From NCBI GenBank assembly GCA_963755705.1, contig CAVWKW010000003.1, forward strand, positions 372,001 through 436,000: 64,000 nt of DNA, read 5' to 3'. Source of the DNA: JBARDN01 sp963755705. GTDB lineage: Bacteria; Desulfobacterota; Binatia; Binatales; Binataceae. The notes below the pieces were generated by a model. It did no database searches. It was not told where the DNA came from and saw only the letters and a list, made by a program, of their open reading frames with translations. Numbering within the stretch: position 1 is the stretch's first letter; each line of letters opens with the position of its first letter. This document shows positions 33,504-42,212 of the stretch, piece by piece. A program made the position numbers and the translations under genes.

Positions 33504-34315
33504 TCGAGTTCCGCGACGAAACTCTTGAGCGCCGCGATGAGCGCGCGCGGATTATCGAACATCACATGATGATAGGAATCAGGAATCTGCGCGAGCCGCC
33601 CGTGCGGCAGCAGCGAGACCATCTTCTCCGCCATCTCGACACTCAGGACCGGACTGTTGATCACTTTGACGATCAGCGCGGGGCATTGGATTTGAGCCAG
33701 CGAGTCCCACACCGCCAGCGGCTCGCGAATCAGCGTGCGGCGGTCGAGCTTGTGAGTCCATGCGCCGTCGGGAAGCTGCTTGTAGGTGTGGCGCGCGATA
33801 TGTTCGAGAATCTCCGGACGCGCAAGCGTCTCACGCGGCAGAACCTTGAAGCTCTTGATTGCGACTTCCTGTGACTCGAATCGGCGCGGCGGCTTGTCGG
33901 CGTAGGTGCGCAGAAATGCGACCGCGCGTTCGGTGTAATCAGGCGGCGTGTCGATCGCGACCATCGCGCGCAGCTTGCGGCTGTTGCGGGCGGCATAGAC
34001 CAGCACGTTATGCGCGCCCATCGAATGCCCGATCAGGATCGGCGCGCCGAGTCCCCACGAATCGATCACCTGTTCGAGATCGGATCGGTAATGCTCCGAG
34101 CCGTACTCCCAATTCTCGGGCCACTCGCTATGTCCGTGGCCGCGCTGGTCGAGCGCGAGGACATGGAAGTCGCCGATAAATGCGGGCGCGACGAAATCCC
34201 ACCAATGCGCGTGCGCGGAACCGCCGTGAAGAAACAGCATCGGCGGCTTGCCCTCGCCGCCGTAATCGAGGCAGTTGAGAACCAGTCCGTTAGCCTTGAA
34301 GCGTCGCTCCTTCAT
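33500..34315 (-). CDS. Alpha/beta hydrolase (first of a tandem pair)
   Basis: 271 residues from ATG 34315, with GGGGA 7 bases upstream. Motifs are HGGSAHAHWW (oxyanion), LALDQRGHGHSEW, IGHSMGAHNVL (Ser nucleophile) and SYHHVMFDNP (catalytic His). The same spacing and many identical residues in the next gene show tandem duplication. Translationally coupled downstream gene. Possible roles include esters or ring-cleavage products; nothing in the context decides. Confidence 0.85.
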   Translation of the reverse strand: MKERRFKANGLVLNCLDYGGEGKPPMLFLHGGSAHAHWWDFVAPAFIGDFHVLALDQRGHGHSEWPENWEYGSEHYRSDLEQVIDSWGLGAPILIGHSMGAHNVLVYAARNSRKLRAMVAIDTPPDYTERAVAFLRTYADKPPRRFESQEVAIKSFKVLPRETLARPEILEHIARHTYKQLPDGAWTHKLDRRTLIREPLAVWDSLAQIQCPALIVKVINSPVLSVEMAEKMVSLLPHGRLAQIPDSYHHVMFDNPRALIAALKSFVAELE

Positions 34316-34435
34316 CGCATTCCCCACGAAATATTATCGCAACCGCCGAGGCGGCGGACATCGCACAATCAATGGCCGCACGGAAGCGGCTTTGCAACCC
34401 GCCCGGTTCATGGCACCATCGATAGCAGGCACCTG

Positions 34436-35020
34436 ATGCGTCCCCTCCCGACCATGCGAGAAGTTTTCGGCTTCCGGCAATTTATCACCCTTGCTCTTTT
34501 TGCGTTGATGCTCGCGCATCCGGGGTTCGCGCGTGCGCAGGACTCGTCGTCCAACGCGGCCAAGGCGCGATCGCTGGTCGATGCCGCGATCAAGATGACC
34601 AACAGCGACGAAGCGGTAAAGCTGCTGTGGCAGGCGACCGACATCGATCCGACGCTCGAGGACTCCTACGTCTATCTCGGGCTCTACTACAACTCGCGTT
34701 CCGACTTCGCCAACGTGGTGAAGGTCTATCAGAAGCTGGTCAAGTACAATCCGAACCAGACCAGCGCCTACCTGAATATCGGCGAGGCGTACATGTCGTT
34801 CTCGCCGCCGCGCGCGGGTGACGCGCTGATATATTATCGCAAGGCGTACGAGGTCGATCCCAAGAACACTTTTGCCGCGCTCAGGATCGGACAGATCCTC
34901 GCGCAAAACGGCAACCACGACGACGCGGTAAAGTACCTGCGTCAGGCCCTGGCCGATACCTCCAATCCAAGCGTGTCGTCGCAGGCGGAGAAGACTCTGC
35001 ACGACATGAACGCGCTGTAG
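34436..35020 (+). CDS. Exported TPR-repeat protein
   Basis: 194 residues. A signal peptide (FITLALFALMLAHPGFARAQ) precedes about four TPR units, seen in ATDIDPTLEDSYVYLGLYYNSRSDFANVVKVYQKLVKYNPN and the following pairs. It is probably periplasmic and acts as a scaffold; the partner is unknown. ATG 34436 is chosen because AGG lies about 7 bases upstream; 34454 is an alternative with a tighter signal peptide. In-frame codons further upstream are antisense to the hydrolase gene and are rejected. It stands alone, facing a gene-free repeat-rich stretch. Confidence 0.75.
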   Translation: MRPLPTMREVFGFRQFITLALFALMLAHPGFARAQDSSSNAAKARSLVDAAIKMTNSDEAVKLLWQATDIDPTLEDSYVYLGLYYNSRSDFANVVKVYQKLVKYNPNQTSAYLNIGEAYMSFSPPRAGDALIYYRKAYEVDPKNTFAALRIGQILAQNGNHDDAVKYLRQALADTSNPSVSSQAEKTLHDMNAL

Positions 35021-35033
35021 CTGTCGATCCAAT

Positions 35034-35060
35034 CGGCCACAAAGACACGAAGACACAAAG
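35034..35060 (+). repeat. 27-bp dispersed repeat (ACAAAGACAC family), copy 1
   Basis: Begins CGGCCACAAAGACAC and ends CACAAAG; differs at two positions from 45761-45787. It starts 13 bases after the stop of the exported TPR gene. The second copy also lies just after a stop codon. Confidence 0.7.
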
Positions 35061-35753
35061 GGGGATTTTTGGGCAAGGGGGCGCCTTGGATTTTTTGATA
35101 TCGAGCAATTTCGGTGGGTTCGTTTGGTATCTTTTCTAGTCGCTAAAAAAATAAACTCCTTGAAAATGCTGCCGTTTTCGCGAGGATGGGTTCGTTTCAG
35201 CAGCTTTTTCGGTCATCGATTTTTGGACCTTCTGAAGCCGGCAACGTCGGCTCCCGCCGATGGCGGACGGGCCGTCCGCCGCCACTGACGAGGCTGCACA
35301 ATCCATCGAGAGAGTGTGCAAGTGCCGAGGGCGAGATTTCCCTCGGCGAGCTCGGGACAGGCCCTCGCGGTATCTGCCACTCAGCGTAACGCTCACGGCG
35401 CGATACGCGTCGGTGGCGAGCGCTCGGAATGACACAGGACCAGGATTGGATGTCATTTCGAGCGCGAAGTGGCTCATCGCTTCGTGTCGCGCATGAAGCC
35501 TCGCGCTGCGCGGATCGCGAGAAATCTCGCCCGTCGTGAAAGCAGTCCCCTGCAATGGGGCAGGCGAAATTGATCGCGATAATGTGCGGTTCGCTTCCAC
35601 GCGATCATTTTTGCACGCCGTGCTCTTTTGTATAAGGCTGAACAGTTCAGCCATGAACAAATCTGGCAAAAACCCGAACACTCGTTAGGGAAGCGAAGGG
35701 ACGTTGCAGTGCCCCAAAACAGCTCTGCCGCACGGGTTTGCTGCTCCGCAGAT

Positions 35754-35896
35754 CCAGACGACGCTTCGCGGTGGCCGCCGAAACGTCGGTCACAATTGAC
35801 AGACAAAAACACGCCGTCGGACGATCGCGCCGGGCCGATAGCTTCCGCTCTCAGTGGCGGCCGACGGCTCGTCGGCTGACGCGAAGCGTCGTCTGG
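35754..35896. repeat. Large stem-loop with 17-bp perfect arms; part of a repeat family that ends at a stop codon
   Basis: Arms CCAGACGACGCTTCGCG (35754-35770) and its exact complement (35880-35896) enclose about 110 bases. The right side (35851-35904) contains CCGACGGCTCGTCGGC, GAAGCGTC and AGGTGCCTA, in the same order as at 61056-61118. In both places the closing CTA is the reverse complement of the TAG stop of a minus-strand gene. Confidence 0.75.
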
Positions 35897-35902
35897 AGGT
35901 GC

Positions 35903-36343
35903 CTAAAGATCACGGGTCATTGCGCGATGGGGGATTCCGGCTTCATCGAATACTTCGCCCTCCGGATGGAAGCCTTGCTTGAGATAAAAGCCTTCGGCGG
36001 TCAGTTGCGCGTGCAGAATTGCGCGAGTGTATCCGCGACTGCGTGCGACTTCGATCAGGAACTCCAACACGGCGCGGCCGATTCCGGAGCCGCGCAACCC
36101 GCGCAGCGCCGCCATCCTGCCGATTTTGATCTCGCGCGGGCCGTGCTCGACGTAGCGGCCGCATCCTACGGGTTTGCCGTCGCGTAGTGCGATCGCGTGG
36201 AAGGCGCGCGCGTCTTCGGCGTCGAGCTCGATCGCTTCGGGCACATTCTGCTCTTCGATAAACACGCGCCGGCGAATCGAATAGGCCGCCTCGAGCAGGG
36301 CGGGTGATTCTGCTGCGACGACCTGAATCTGCGCAGTGCTCAT
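35903..36343 (-). CDS. GNAT family N-acetyltransferase (ElaA/YjcF-like)
   Basis: 146 residues, full-length single GNAT domain. Motif A, the acetyl-CoA pyrophosphate loop, reads ALRGLRGSGIGRAVLEFLIEVA (about 78-99); the R/Q-x-x-G-x-G/A consensus is RGSGIG. The N-terminal YSIRRRVFIEEQNVPEAIELDAEDARA block is typical of the ElaA-like subgroup, and the end HAQLTAEGFYLKQGFHPEGEVFDEAGIPH fits too. Acceptor unknown. Single gene, divergent from the thioredoxin-sirtuin pair. Confidence 0.88.
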   Translation of the reverse strand: MSTAQIQVVAAESPALLEAAYSIRRRVFIEEQNVPEAIELDAEDARAFHAIALRDGKPVGCGRYVEHGPREIKIGRMAALRGLRGSGIGRAVLEFLIEVARSRGYTRAILHAQLTAEGFYLKQGFHPEGEVFDEAGIPHRAMTRDL

Positions 36344-36462
36344 GCGAGGCTCAGTAACGCGCGAGCCGGGTCCGCGTCAATGTGCTGGCGATGCGGCTTC
36401 ATCGTAATGAGCGGGTTGTGCTAGGTTCGGTCGCGTCGGTGGCGATTTTTCCAGGAGCCAGG

Positions 36463-37443
36463 ATGCCGAATCTTCCCGAGACAATTTATGCGCCGGAACT
36501 TGACGGTGGAACCTGGATTCAGGGCGGTCCGGTATCGATCAAAGCGCTGCGGGACAAGGCGGTCGTGCTGGTCGATTTCTGGGACTACACTTGCGTCAAC
36601 TGTATTCGCACGCTGCCGTATGTCGAAGGATGGAGCCGGCGGTACGTGAAAGACGGTCTCGTGATCGTCGGCGTGCACGCGCCGGAGTTCAGTTTCGCGC
36701 GCGAGGGTTCGCACGTGAAAGCGGCGGTGGCGGAGTTCGGGCTCGATTATCCGATCGTGCTCGACAACGACTATGCGATTTGGCGCGCCTATTCGAATCG
36801 CTTCTGGCCGGCCAAGTATCTGGTCGATGCAAAGGGACGGATTCGCTATTACCATTTCGGCGAAGGCGGTTACCAGGAATCCGAAGTAGCTATTCAGAAC
36901 GCGTTGCGTGAGATGAATCCCGCGCTCAGTCTGCCGCCTCCGATGGAGCCGGTGCGCGATTCCGATCAGCCCGGCGCGGTATGCTACCGGGTGACGCCGG
37001 AGATGTATCTGGGGCATGCGCGCGGCCAGTTCGGAAATCCCGCGGGAGCGGTGCGCGAGCGGCCGCAGGATTACACCGATCCGGGGCGGCACGTGGAAGG
37101 ACTCTCGTACCTTGGCGGGCGATGGCGGGTCGAGCAGGAATCGGCGCACGCGGAAGCGCCGAACGCGACGATCGCGCTTCGCTATACGTCCAAGGATGTG
37201 AACCTGGTGATGGCGCCGCCAGCGGGCGCGATTGCGCAAGTCGAGATCGCGGCGGGCGCGGACCAGAAGCTCGGCGACGACGTGAAGACCGCGAGCGGAC
37301 GTCCGATTGTGACGGTCGATCGCCCGCGGATGTACAACCTGATCGCGAATGACTCGGTGCTGCCGGGCGCGCTCGAACTCAAGATGCTGCAAGCCGGAGT
37401 CGCCGCGTATGCATTCACTTTCGTGTCGTGCGTGGTGAACTGA
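36463..37443 (+). CDS. Thioredoxin-like protein with DipZ-type C-terminal domain
   Basis: 326 residues from ATG 36463, which has AGGAG 9 bases upstream; an in-frame extension to 36382 lacks support. The N-terminal TlpA/redoxin domain has active site Cys44-Val-Asn-Cys47 (WDYTCVNCIRTLPYV), a cis-Pro region near YSNRFWPAKYLVD, and YHFGEGGYQESE. The C-terminal half (about 170-326), with RVTPEMYLGHARGQFGN and LGGRWRVEQES, matches the carbohydrate-binding-like domain found after the thioredoxin domain of DipZ proteins. No signal or membrane segment is visible, so it may work in the cytoplasm. It overlaps the sirtuin start by one base. Confidence 0.85.
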   Translation: MPNLPETIYAPELDGGTWIQGGPVSIKALRDKAVVLVDFWDYTCVNCIRTLPYVEGWSRRYVKDGLVIVGVHAPEFSFAREGSHVKAAVAEFGLDYPIVLDNDYAIWRAYSNRFWPAKYLVDAKGRIRYYHFGEGGYQESEVAIQNALREMNPALSLPPPMEPVRDSDQPGAVCYRVTPEMYLGHARGQFGNPAGAVRERPQDYTDPGRHVEGLSYLGGRWRVEQESAHAEAPNATIALRYTSKDVNLVMAPPAGAIAQVEIAAGADQKLGDDVKTASGRPIVTVDRPRMYNLIANDSVLPGALELKMLQAGVAAYAFTFVSCVVN

Positions 37444-38243
37444 TGAAACCGGCGGACGAAAAAAGCGCCAGCGACGCGCTAGTTGAACGCGCGGCGGAGT
37501 TGATCCTCGAGGCCGACTATCCGATCGCTTTGACCGGCGCCGGGATGTCGGTGGAAAGCGGCATCCCGCCGTTTCGCGGGCCGGGCGGCTTGTGGACGAA
37601 GTATGGCGAGCCGCCGATGAACGCCTTCCAGCGTTTTCTGGCCGATCCGAAAAAGGCCTGGGAAGAGCGGCTAAGCTCGCGCAACGACGAACTCTACCAG
37701 CCGCTGTCCGAAGCGCAGCCGAACGCGGGTCATCGCGCGCTCGCCGAGCTCGAAGATCTGGGCGTGCTGCGATTTGTGATCACGCAGAATATCGACGACC
37801 TGCATCGGCAGTCCGGGCAAAGAGCGATGGCGGAGATTCATGGCAACTGGAAGCTGGTGCGATGCCTCGAATGCGGGCTGCGCTTCCGCCGCGAGCAGAT
37901 CGATTTTACCGAGCTGCCGCCCAAATGCCCGGAATGCGGCGGACTGATGAAGAGCGATACGGTTTCGTTCGGTGAGCCGATTCCGGTCGATATGCTGAAG
38001 CTATGCGCCGAGAACTCGGCGCGCGCCGACCTGGTGATCGTGGCCGGGACGTCGGCGACGGTCTATCCGGCCGCGGGATTCGCGCTCGAGGTTGCACAGC
38101 GCGGCGGCGTGATGGTCGAAGTGAATCTGTACGAGTCCGAGCTGACTCCGCTGTGCGACATCAGCCTGCGCGGCGCCTCGGCCGAGATCCTGCCGCGCCT
38201 GTTGCGCGCGATCATCGCGCGTCGAAAGCATCGCGCGTCGTAA
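37443..38243 (+). CDS. cobB: Sir2-family NAD-dependent protein deacylase
   Basis: 266 residues from ATG 37443, overlapping the upstream stop by one base. Sirtuin motifs are complete: GAGMSVESGIPPFRG (32-46), TQNIDDLH (114-121), catalytic His133 in EIHGNW, zinc ligands Cys141, Cys144, Cys162 and Cys165, and VAGTSATVYPAAGF. It removes acyl groups from lysine using NAD. Residues that would mark a desuccinylase (Tyr/Arg after the GAG loop) are not evident. The pairing with a thioredoxin-like gene suggests shared control, perhaps linked to redox or NAD state. Confidence 0.93.
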   Translation: MKPADEKSASDALVERAAELILEADYPIALTGAGMSVESGIPPFRGPGGLWTKYGEPPMNAFQRFLADPKKAWEERLSSRNDELYQPLSEAQPNAGHRALAELEDLGVLRFVITQNIDDLHRQSGQRAMAEIHGNWKLVRCLECGLRFRREQIDFTELPPKCPECGGLMKSDTVSFGEPIPVDMLKLCAENSARADLVIVAGTSATVYPAAGFALEVAQRGGVMVEVNLYESELTPLCDISLRGASAEILPRLLRAIIARRKHRAS

Positions 38244-38466
38244 GGTCGGACGGAGAGCTTTGCGCGCCCAAATTTTGATTCCCTCTCCGTAAAAGAGAGG
38301 CTGTCGATAAACGCCAAGCCCCTGCTCGTCATCCTGCCCTGAAAGTGTATGGGACGATGAATATCGTATTTTCAGCGGAGCCCCCGGCCGTCATTTCGAG
38401 CCGTAGGCGAGAAATCCCGAGGCGTCCAAGCTCGACGCCAACATCACATGCAGTGGCCCTTCGGCC

Positions 38467-38504
38467 GGGATTCCTCGCGCGGCAGCCACGCGCGGGAATG
38501 ACAC
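38467..38504 (-). repeat. 38-bp dispersed repeat, copy B (intergenic)
   Basis: Inverted copy of 32188-32225, one mismatch. Begins GGGATTCCTCGCGCGGC. Intergenic here, coding at the other locus. Confidence 0.85.
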
Positions 38505-38982
38505 CCGAACCTGTCTTCACAGGGGCGGCTCGCGAGCCGCCGGTCTTTCGCGCCACCTGTAGCTCCGCGCTGACTTTCATCTCGCGTGGCGGGTCCTTCG
38601 GACCCGTGAAGGATCTCCGCGAAGCGAATAGTGCAGAGGACCAGGGCTGGTCGCACTAATCGCTTCGCGGAGATCCTTCGCCTACGGCTCAGGATGACTA
38701 CAAGGGAGGGTTTGCGAGAAAATCGACAGCCTCAAGGATCTGGGACAGGGTGGCGCGCGTTGCGCGCGACGGGTGAGGGACCTTCAGTTGAGAACTCTTT
38801 ATCCGTTTCGACCGCTGTACAGATTTTGCGCGGCACCTTGGAAACTCGCGACGCGATTGAAGCCTTAACCATGCGCTGAGCGATCCAGGAATTCAATTCT
38901 GGCGGTCCCTATCAAGAAAGTCACTGCACCTCTCGCGCGATAGGGGAAAATGAACCTGGCTTCCGAGCACGGCAAAAAGACC

Positions 38983-39153
38983 GACCTAACCCCTGACCCC
39001 TTCCCGCACGGGAAGGGGAGTCAGAAGCCGAACCTCGATGACAAGAGTGGCACGTGGATCGTCGCTAAGTGGCGGCAGGAATTTGCCAGACCACTCCAAC
39101 GCTTGCGACCAGTGTCCCCCTTCCCGTGCGGGAAGGGGACAGGGGTTAGGTCG
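38983..39153. repeat. Inverted pair of the GACCTAACCCC palindromic element
   Basis: A 37-bp unit beginning GACCTAACCCCTGACCCC, itself holding the CTTCCCGCACGGGAAG hairpin, occurs at 38983-39019. A near-complementary copy lies at 39116-39153, about 95 bases away. The same unit occurs inside dnaE2 (55457-55493) and imuB (58374-58410). Confidence 0.8.
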
Positions 39154-39321
39154 ATTGCCTGATAATCAACTCCGCCCGACGGCATCCGATTTTCATCCGC
39201 CAGGGTGCGCGCCGCGCATGCCAACTCAACCGCACGCACGATGCTTGCGCAAAAGAATCGCAAGCCTCGCGCCGCGCTCTCCCAATTCTGTAGGGAGAGC
39301 GACGATCCAGGAACAACACCG

Positions 39322-39525
39322 TTAGTACTGTTTGATCACCACGACGCGGCCGGCGTCGTCGTAGAGATAGGTATCCGCGGGATTCTCGTCGCGGGTCTTC
39401 TTGTGGGTGCCGTCGCAGAAGGGTTTGTTCTTGGAGAGTCCGCACGCGCAGATGTAGAGCGGAAGCTCGGTGCCTTCGGGAACTTCGTAGGGGGAATTCT
39501 TGTCGTGCCTGATCATTCGCGCCAT
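39322..39525 (-). CDS. CDGSH-type iron-sulfur protein
   Basis: 67 residues from ATG 39525 (GAGG about 10 bases upstream; an in-frame extension to 39609 has no support). The zf-CDGSH motif is complete: Cys26-x-Cys28, then PFCDGTH giving Cys37 and His41. This 3-Cys/1-His set binds a labile [2Fe-2S] cluster. Bacterial single-domain CDGSH proteins are thought to act in redox or cluster transfer; the exact role is unknown. Stand-alone gene at the edge of the repeat-rich stretch. Confidence 0.9.
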   Translation of the reverse strand: MARMIRHDKNSPYEVPEGTELPLYICACGLSKNKPFCDGTHKKTRDENPADTYLYDDAGRVVVIKQY

Positions 39526-39771
39526 GGGATTGATCCTCGTGTTGTTTCGTTTCAGGTTGACGCGCGCGTCAGAAATGCGCGTGTCCGTGATGCGCTCACT
39601 TAAGTCCACGCCGCCGCGATAGTCAATTGCGCCGCGCGCGGATAGCGGATCGCAAAGCCGAGCAGAGGATCACCCGCGAGGCGGCGCCAGGCTCACGAAC
39701 TGAACTTGGCCGCACAGGCTAAAGCCTGTGCCACTGAAATTCCACATGCGCTCCCGCGCGGGCTATCGGCG

Positions 39772-40788
39772 CTATGCGAGCGGTTGATGAATCGCTTCGG
39801 CGGCTTCGGCGTCGTCCGGATACTCCGCGGCCGGCTCGCCCGGATGCTTTCGATGCGCGTCGGCGCCGAGCACCAGCGCGAGCACGCCCGAGATTGCGAT
39901 CAGGACGCCGATTATCTCGCGGCGGTTCGCGCTCTCGCCCAGAAATACGACCGCGAACAGAATCGAGAGCATCGGGATGCCCGGCACGACCAGCGCGGTC
40001 GTCCACGCGAGCGACAAGCGGCTGATCGCGCCGTACCAGGTGAGCGAGGAAAGGAAGTAAATGAAAAATCCCGAGGCGAAAATTACCGCGAGCGCCGGAA
40101 TACTCGAAAGCTCGGCGAGCGCGTGCGGACGCAAGAGCAGCAGCATCGCGAGCAGCGCGAACGCGGCGTATATCATCCTGCCCGCGGTGACGGTGATTGG
40201 GGTGAGCGGCGGCATCATCCGAAGGCCGATCACATGCGAGGCTTGCCAGAAGAGCGGGGTGCAGAGCACCAGTCCCGCGGCCCACAGCGGAGAAAGCTCG
40301 CCGCCGCCGCCGAACACCGAACCGATTCCCAGCAGGATCGTCGCCGTCGCCAGGAGTTGACGCCACGACGGGCGCTCGCCGATCAGGATCGTCGCCAGCA
40401 CCAGCGAGTACACCGGCTCGGTCTGGAGCAGGATCGTCCCTGCGATCGCGTCGATTCGGGTGAGTCCGAAGGTGAGCGTAAGGCTGGTCGCGACCGTCCC
40501 GACCATCGACATGGCGAACATCCGCGCCCGAAACCGCGGGGCGAACAGGACCCCAAGCTCATGCCGCCGCGTCATCGCAATCGCGCTGCATATCGCCGCG
40601 ACGACCACCGCTCCGGTGCAAAACAGCAGCGGATCCAGATGCACGGCACCCCATCGCGTGAGGCCCGGCTGCGAGGCGCCGATGATCGTATTGGTGATCG
40701 CGAGCGCCAGCCCGATTCGGAACGCGCGGCCTAGATGCCGCTCGCGAGCCGCCGCCGCATCCGGCGCAGTAATCGATCCCGAGTCCAT
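39772..40788 (-). CDS. EamA/DMT-family transporter
   Basis: 338 residues from ATG 40788 with about ten membrane helices in two EamA repeats. The first repeat includes TNTIIGASQPGLTRWG and ILLQTEPVYSLVLATILIGERPSWRQLL; the second has LAWTTALVVPGIPMLSILFAVVFLGESANRREIIGVLIAISGV. Such permeases export amino acids or other metabolites; the substrate is unknown. A TTG start at 40809 would overlap uppP by 14 bases; the ATG lies just after the uppP stop. The C-terminal tail is acidic and cytoplasmic. Confidence 0.85.
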   Translation of the reverse strand: MDSGSITAPDAAAARERHLGRAFRIGLALAITNTIIGASQPGLTRWGAVHLDPLLFCTGAVVVAAICSAIAMTRRHELGVLFAPRFRARMFAMSMVGTVATSLTLTFGLTRIDAIAGTILLQTEPVYSLVLATILIGERPSWRQLLATATILLGIGSVFGGGGELSPLWAAGLVLCTPLFWQASHVIGLRMMPPLTPITVTAGRMIYAAFALLAMLLLLRPHALAELSSIPALAVIFASGFFIYFLSSLTWYGAISRLSLAWTTALVVPGIPMLSILFAVVFLGESANRREIIGVLIAISGVLALVLGADAHRKHPGEPAAEYPDDAEAAEAIHQPLA

Positions 40789-40795
40789 CTGGGAT

Positions 40796-41584
40796 TCAGG
40801 AGCGTGCAATCACGACCGCGATCACGACGGCCGCCAACGCGACTCGGTACCATGCGAACGGAACGTAGGTCCGCGTCTTGACGAACCGCACCAATCCGGC
40901 AATCGCGATAACTCCGAAGATCGTCGCCGCGATAAATCCCCATCCGACTTGTGCGGTGAGTCCCGCGTGCAGGATTTTGCGACCCTCGACCAAGCCGGCG
41001 CCGGCGATGATCGGCGTCGCCATCAGGAAGGAAAAATTAGCCGCATCCTGGCGCTCGACGCCGAGCAGCCGCGCCATCGTGATCGTCGAGCCGGCCCGAG
41101 ATACACCGGGAAAAATCGCCAGAGCCTGACTTAGCCCAATTGCGATCGCGTCGAAGAACGATAGTTGCTTTATTGTTCGCTTATTCGGTCTATATTCATC
41201 TATAAACCAAAGAACGATGCCTAGAATGCCCAAAGCTAACCCAATCCAGAGGATATGCTCGCGAAACAGGGTTTCGGCCTGCTTCTCGAGCGCCAGCCCG
41301 ATCAGCGCACCCGGAACCGAGGCGACAATCAACAGAAGCAGGAGCCGGCGGCGGGCAGCGTCGCCGTTGAAGACCGATGCCGCCATCTCGATCCAGTCGC
41401 GCCAGTAATAGACAAGCAGCGCCACCAGAGTTCCAAGATGCAGGGCAACGTCGAAGGCAAGACCGGGATCCTGCCATCCGAAGAACCACGGAATCAGGAC
41501 CAGATGCGCGGAACTGGAGACGGGCAGAAACTCGGTAAGTCCCTGAACCGCGCCAAGGATAATCGCTTGTAGGGTCGAAAACAT
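40796..41584 (-). CDS. uppP: Undecaprenyl-diphosphatase UppP (BacA)
   Basis: 262 residues, eight-helix membrane enzyme that recycles undecaprenyl pyrophosphate for peptidoglycan and other envelope polymers and can confer bacitracin resistance. Conserved motifs: QGLTEFLPVSSSAHL (catalytic Glu and the Ser-rich motif, residues about 14-28) and FPGVSRAGSTI (the Arg-containing phosphate motif, about 158-168). It lies directly before the EamA gene on the same strand, so they likely share a transcript. Confidence 0.95.
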   Translation of the reverse strand: MFSTLQAIILGAVQGLTEFLPVSSSAHLVLIPWFFGWQDPGLAFDVALHLGTLVALLVYYWRDWIEMAASVFNGDAARRRLLLLLIVASVPGALIGLALEKQAETLFREHILWIGLALGILGIVLWFIDEYRPNKRTIKQLSFFDAIAIGLSQALAIFPGVSRAGSTITMARLLGVERQDAANFSFLMATPIIAGAGLVEGRKILHAGLTAQVGWGFIAATIFGVIAIAGLVRFVKTRTYVPFAWYRVALAAVVIAVVIARS

Positions 41585-41767
41585 AGTTATTTCAATTATT
41601 TAGCATGCCTGCAACGACGCTCCGAGCGACTGCTTCAGGCGCGCCCCCCTGTGGATAACTCGAATATGCCCTCCCAGAGCATGTCGATTTCGCTTGACCG
41701 GTTGACCGCTTGGTCTAAAATCAATGTGCGAGCTTGGATGCGGGGGTGGAACCAGAGGGAGGTCTCG

Positions 41768-42097
41768 ATGGCTATGAGTCGCAGCGCACACGGTAAGGTC
41801 ATCCCGCTTCGGGAAGGCAGTATCGTAGACGAAGAAATGGACGCGTCGCGGTCTCGGCTGTGGGATTCGGTACATCCGGGTGACCCGCGTCCGTTCCCAA
41901 CTGTGAACACTTTGCCCCGACTGCCGGTCGCGATTCCGGACGAGATTCTGGATTACTACGGATGGGTATTCTGCCAGGGCGGATTCCTCAACCTGCAGAT
42001 GACCTTCGAGCAGTTCCTGGCGGTGGTAGCGGCAGTCAGCCCGTCGGGGTTGTGTCCCGAATATGATCCGTCGGAGTCTTCGAGCGTAAGCGACTGA
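41768..42097 (+). CDS. Hypothetical protein, 109 aa
   Basis: 109 residues from ATG 41768, chosen for GGGAGG five bases upstream (41757-41762); the frame is open further upstream to 41651. The sequence is soluble and acidic at the end (CPEYDPSESSSVSD). A segment LPVAIPDEILDYYGWVFCQGGFLNLQMTFEQFLAVVAA reads like a small folded helical domain. I recognise no family. A good terminator follows, and the neighbours on both sides point away or converge, so it is a single-gene transcript. Confidence 0.7.
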   Translation: MAMSRSAHGKVIPLREGSIVDEEMDASRSRLWDSVHPGDPRPFPTVNTLPRLPVAIPDEILDYYGWVFCQGGFLNLQMTFEQFLAVVAAVSPSGLCPEYDPSESSSVSD

Positions 42098-42119
42098 GCC
42101 AATTAAATTATCGATTTGG

Positions 42120-42158
42120 GCGCGCCGGTCGTATCGCGATCCGGCGCGCTTTGCGTTT
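42120..42158 (+). terminator. Rho-independent terminator
   Basis: Perfect 9-bp stem GCGCGCCGG (42120-42128) and CCGGCGCGC (42141-42149) with a 12-base loop, followed by TTTGCGTTTT. It lies 22 bases after the stop of the 109-residue gene. Confidence 0.8.
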
Positions 42159-42212
42159 TGCGGGCCCGCCTCGATTCGGCGCAGGTCTCGCGTCGGGACC
42201 AGGGGCTGAGGC

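Larger units (their letters stand above)
35021..35902. other. Gene-free stretch filled with repeats
   Basis: About 880 bases without a believable gene; open frames here have irregular composition. It holds a 27-bp repeat shared with 45761-45787, tracts resembling REP-like sequence (TGTCATTTCGAGCGCGAAG around 35450), an AT-rich patch near 35140-35240 and a large stem-loop at 35754-35896 next to the GNAT gene's stop. It looks like an accumulation site for small palindromic elements between divergent and convergent neighbours. Confidence 0.6.
38244..39321. other. Gene-free stretch of palindromic repeats
   Basis: About 1.08 kb with no credible gene. It contains short palindromes (CCTCTCCGTAAAAGAGAGG near 38282), the second copy of the 38-bp repeat (38467-38504), REP-like tracts (GGAGATCCTTCGCCTACGG near 38660) and an inverted pair of a 37-bp element (38983-39153). 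These resemble the sequences found inside imuA, imuB and dnaE2. Short open frames here are repeat-derived. Confidence 0.65.

Noticed and set aside
38244..39321. Possible CRISPR array
   Set aside because: Repeats are palindromic, few, irregularly spaced and of several kinds; there are no cas genes.
35021..39321. Possible insertion sequence or integrated phage
   Set aside because: No transposase, integrase or phage genes are seen; only short repeats lie in the gaps.
39706..40734. 342-residue open frame antisense to the EamA transporter
   Set aside because: Arg/Gln/Asp-rich shadow; the transporter frame has ten plausible membrane helices.
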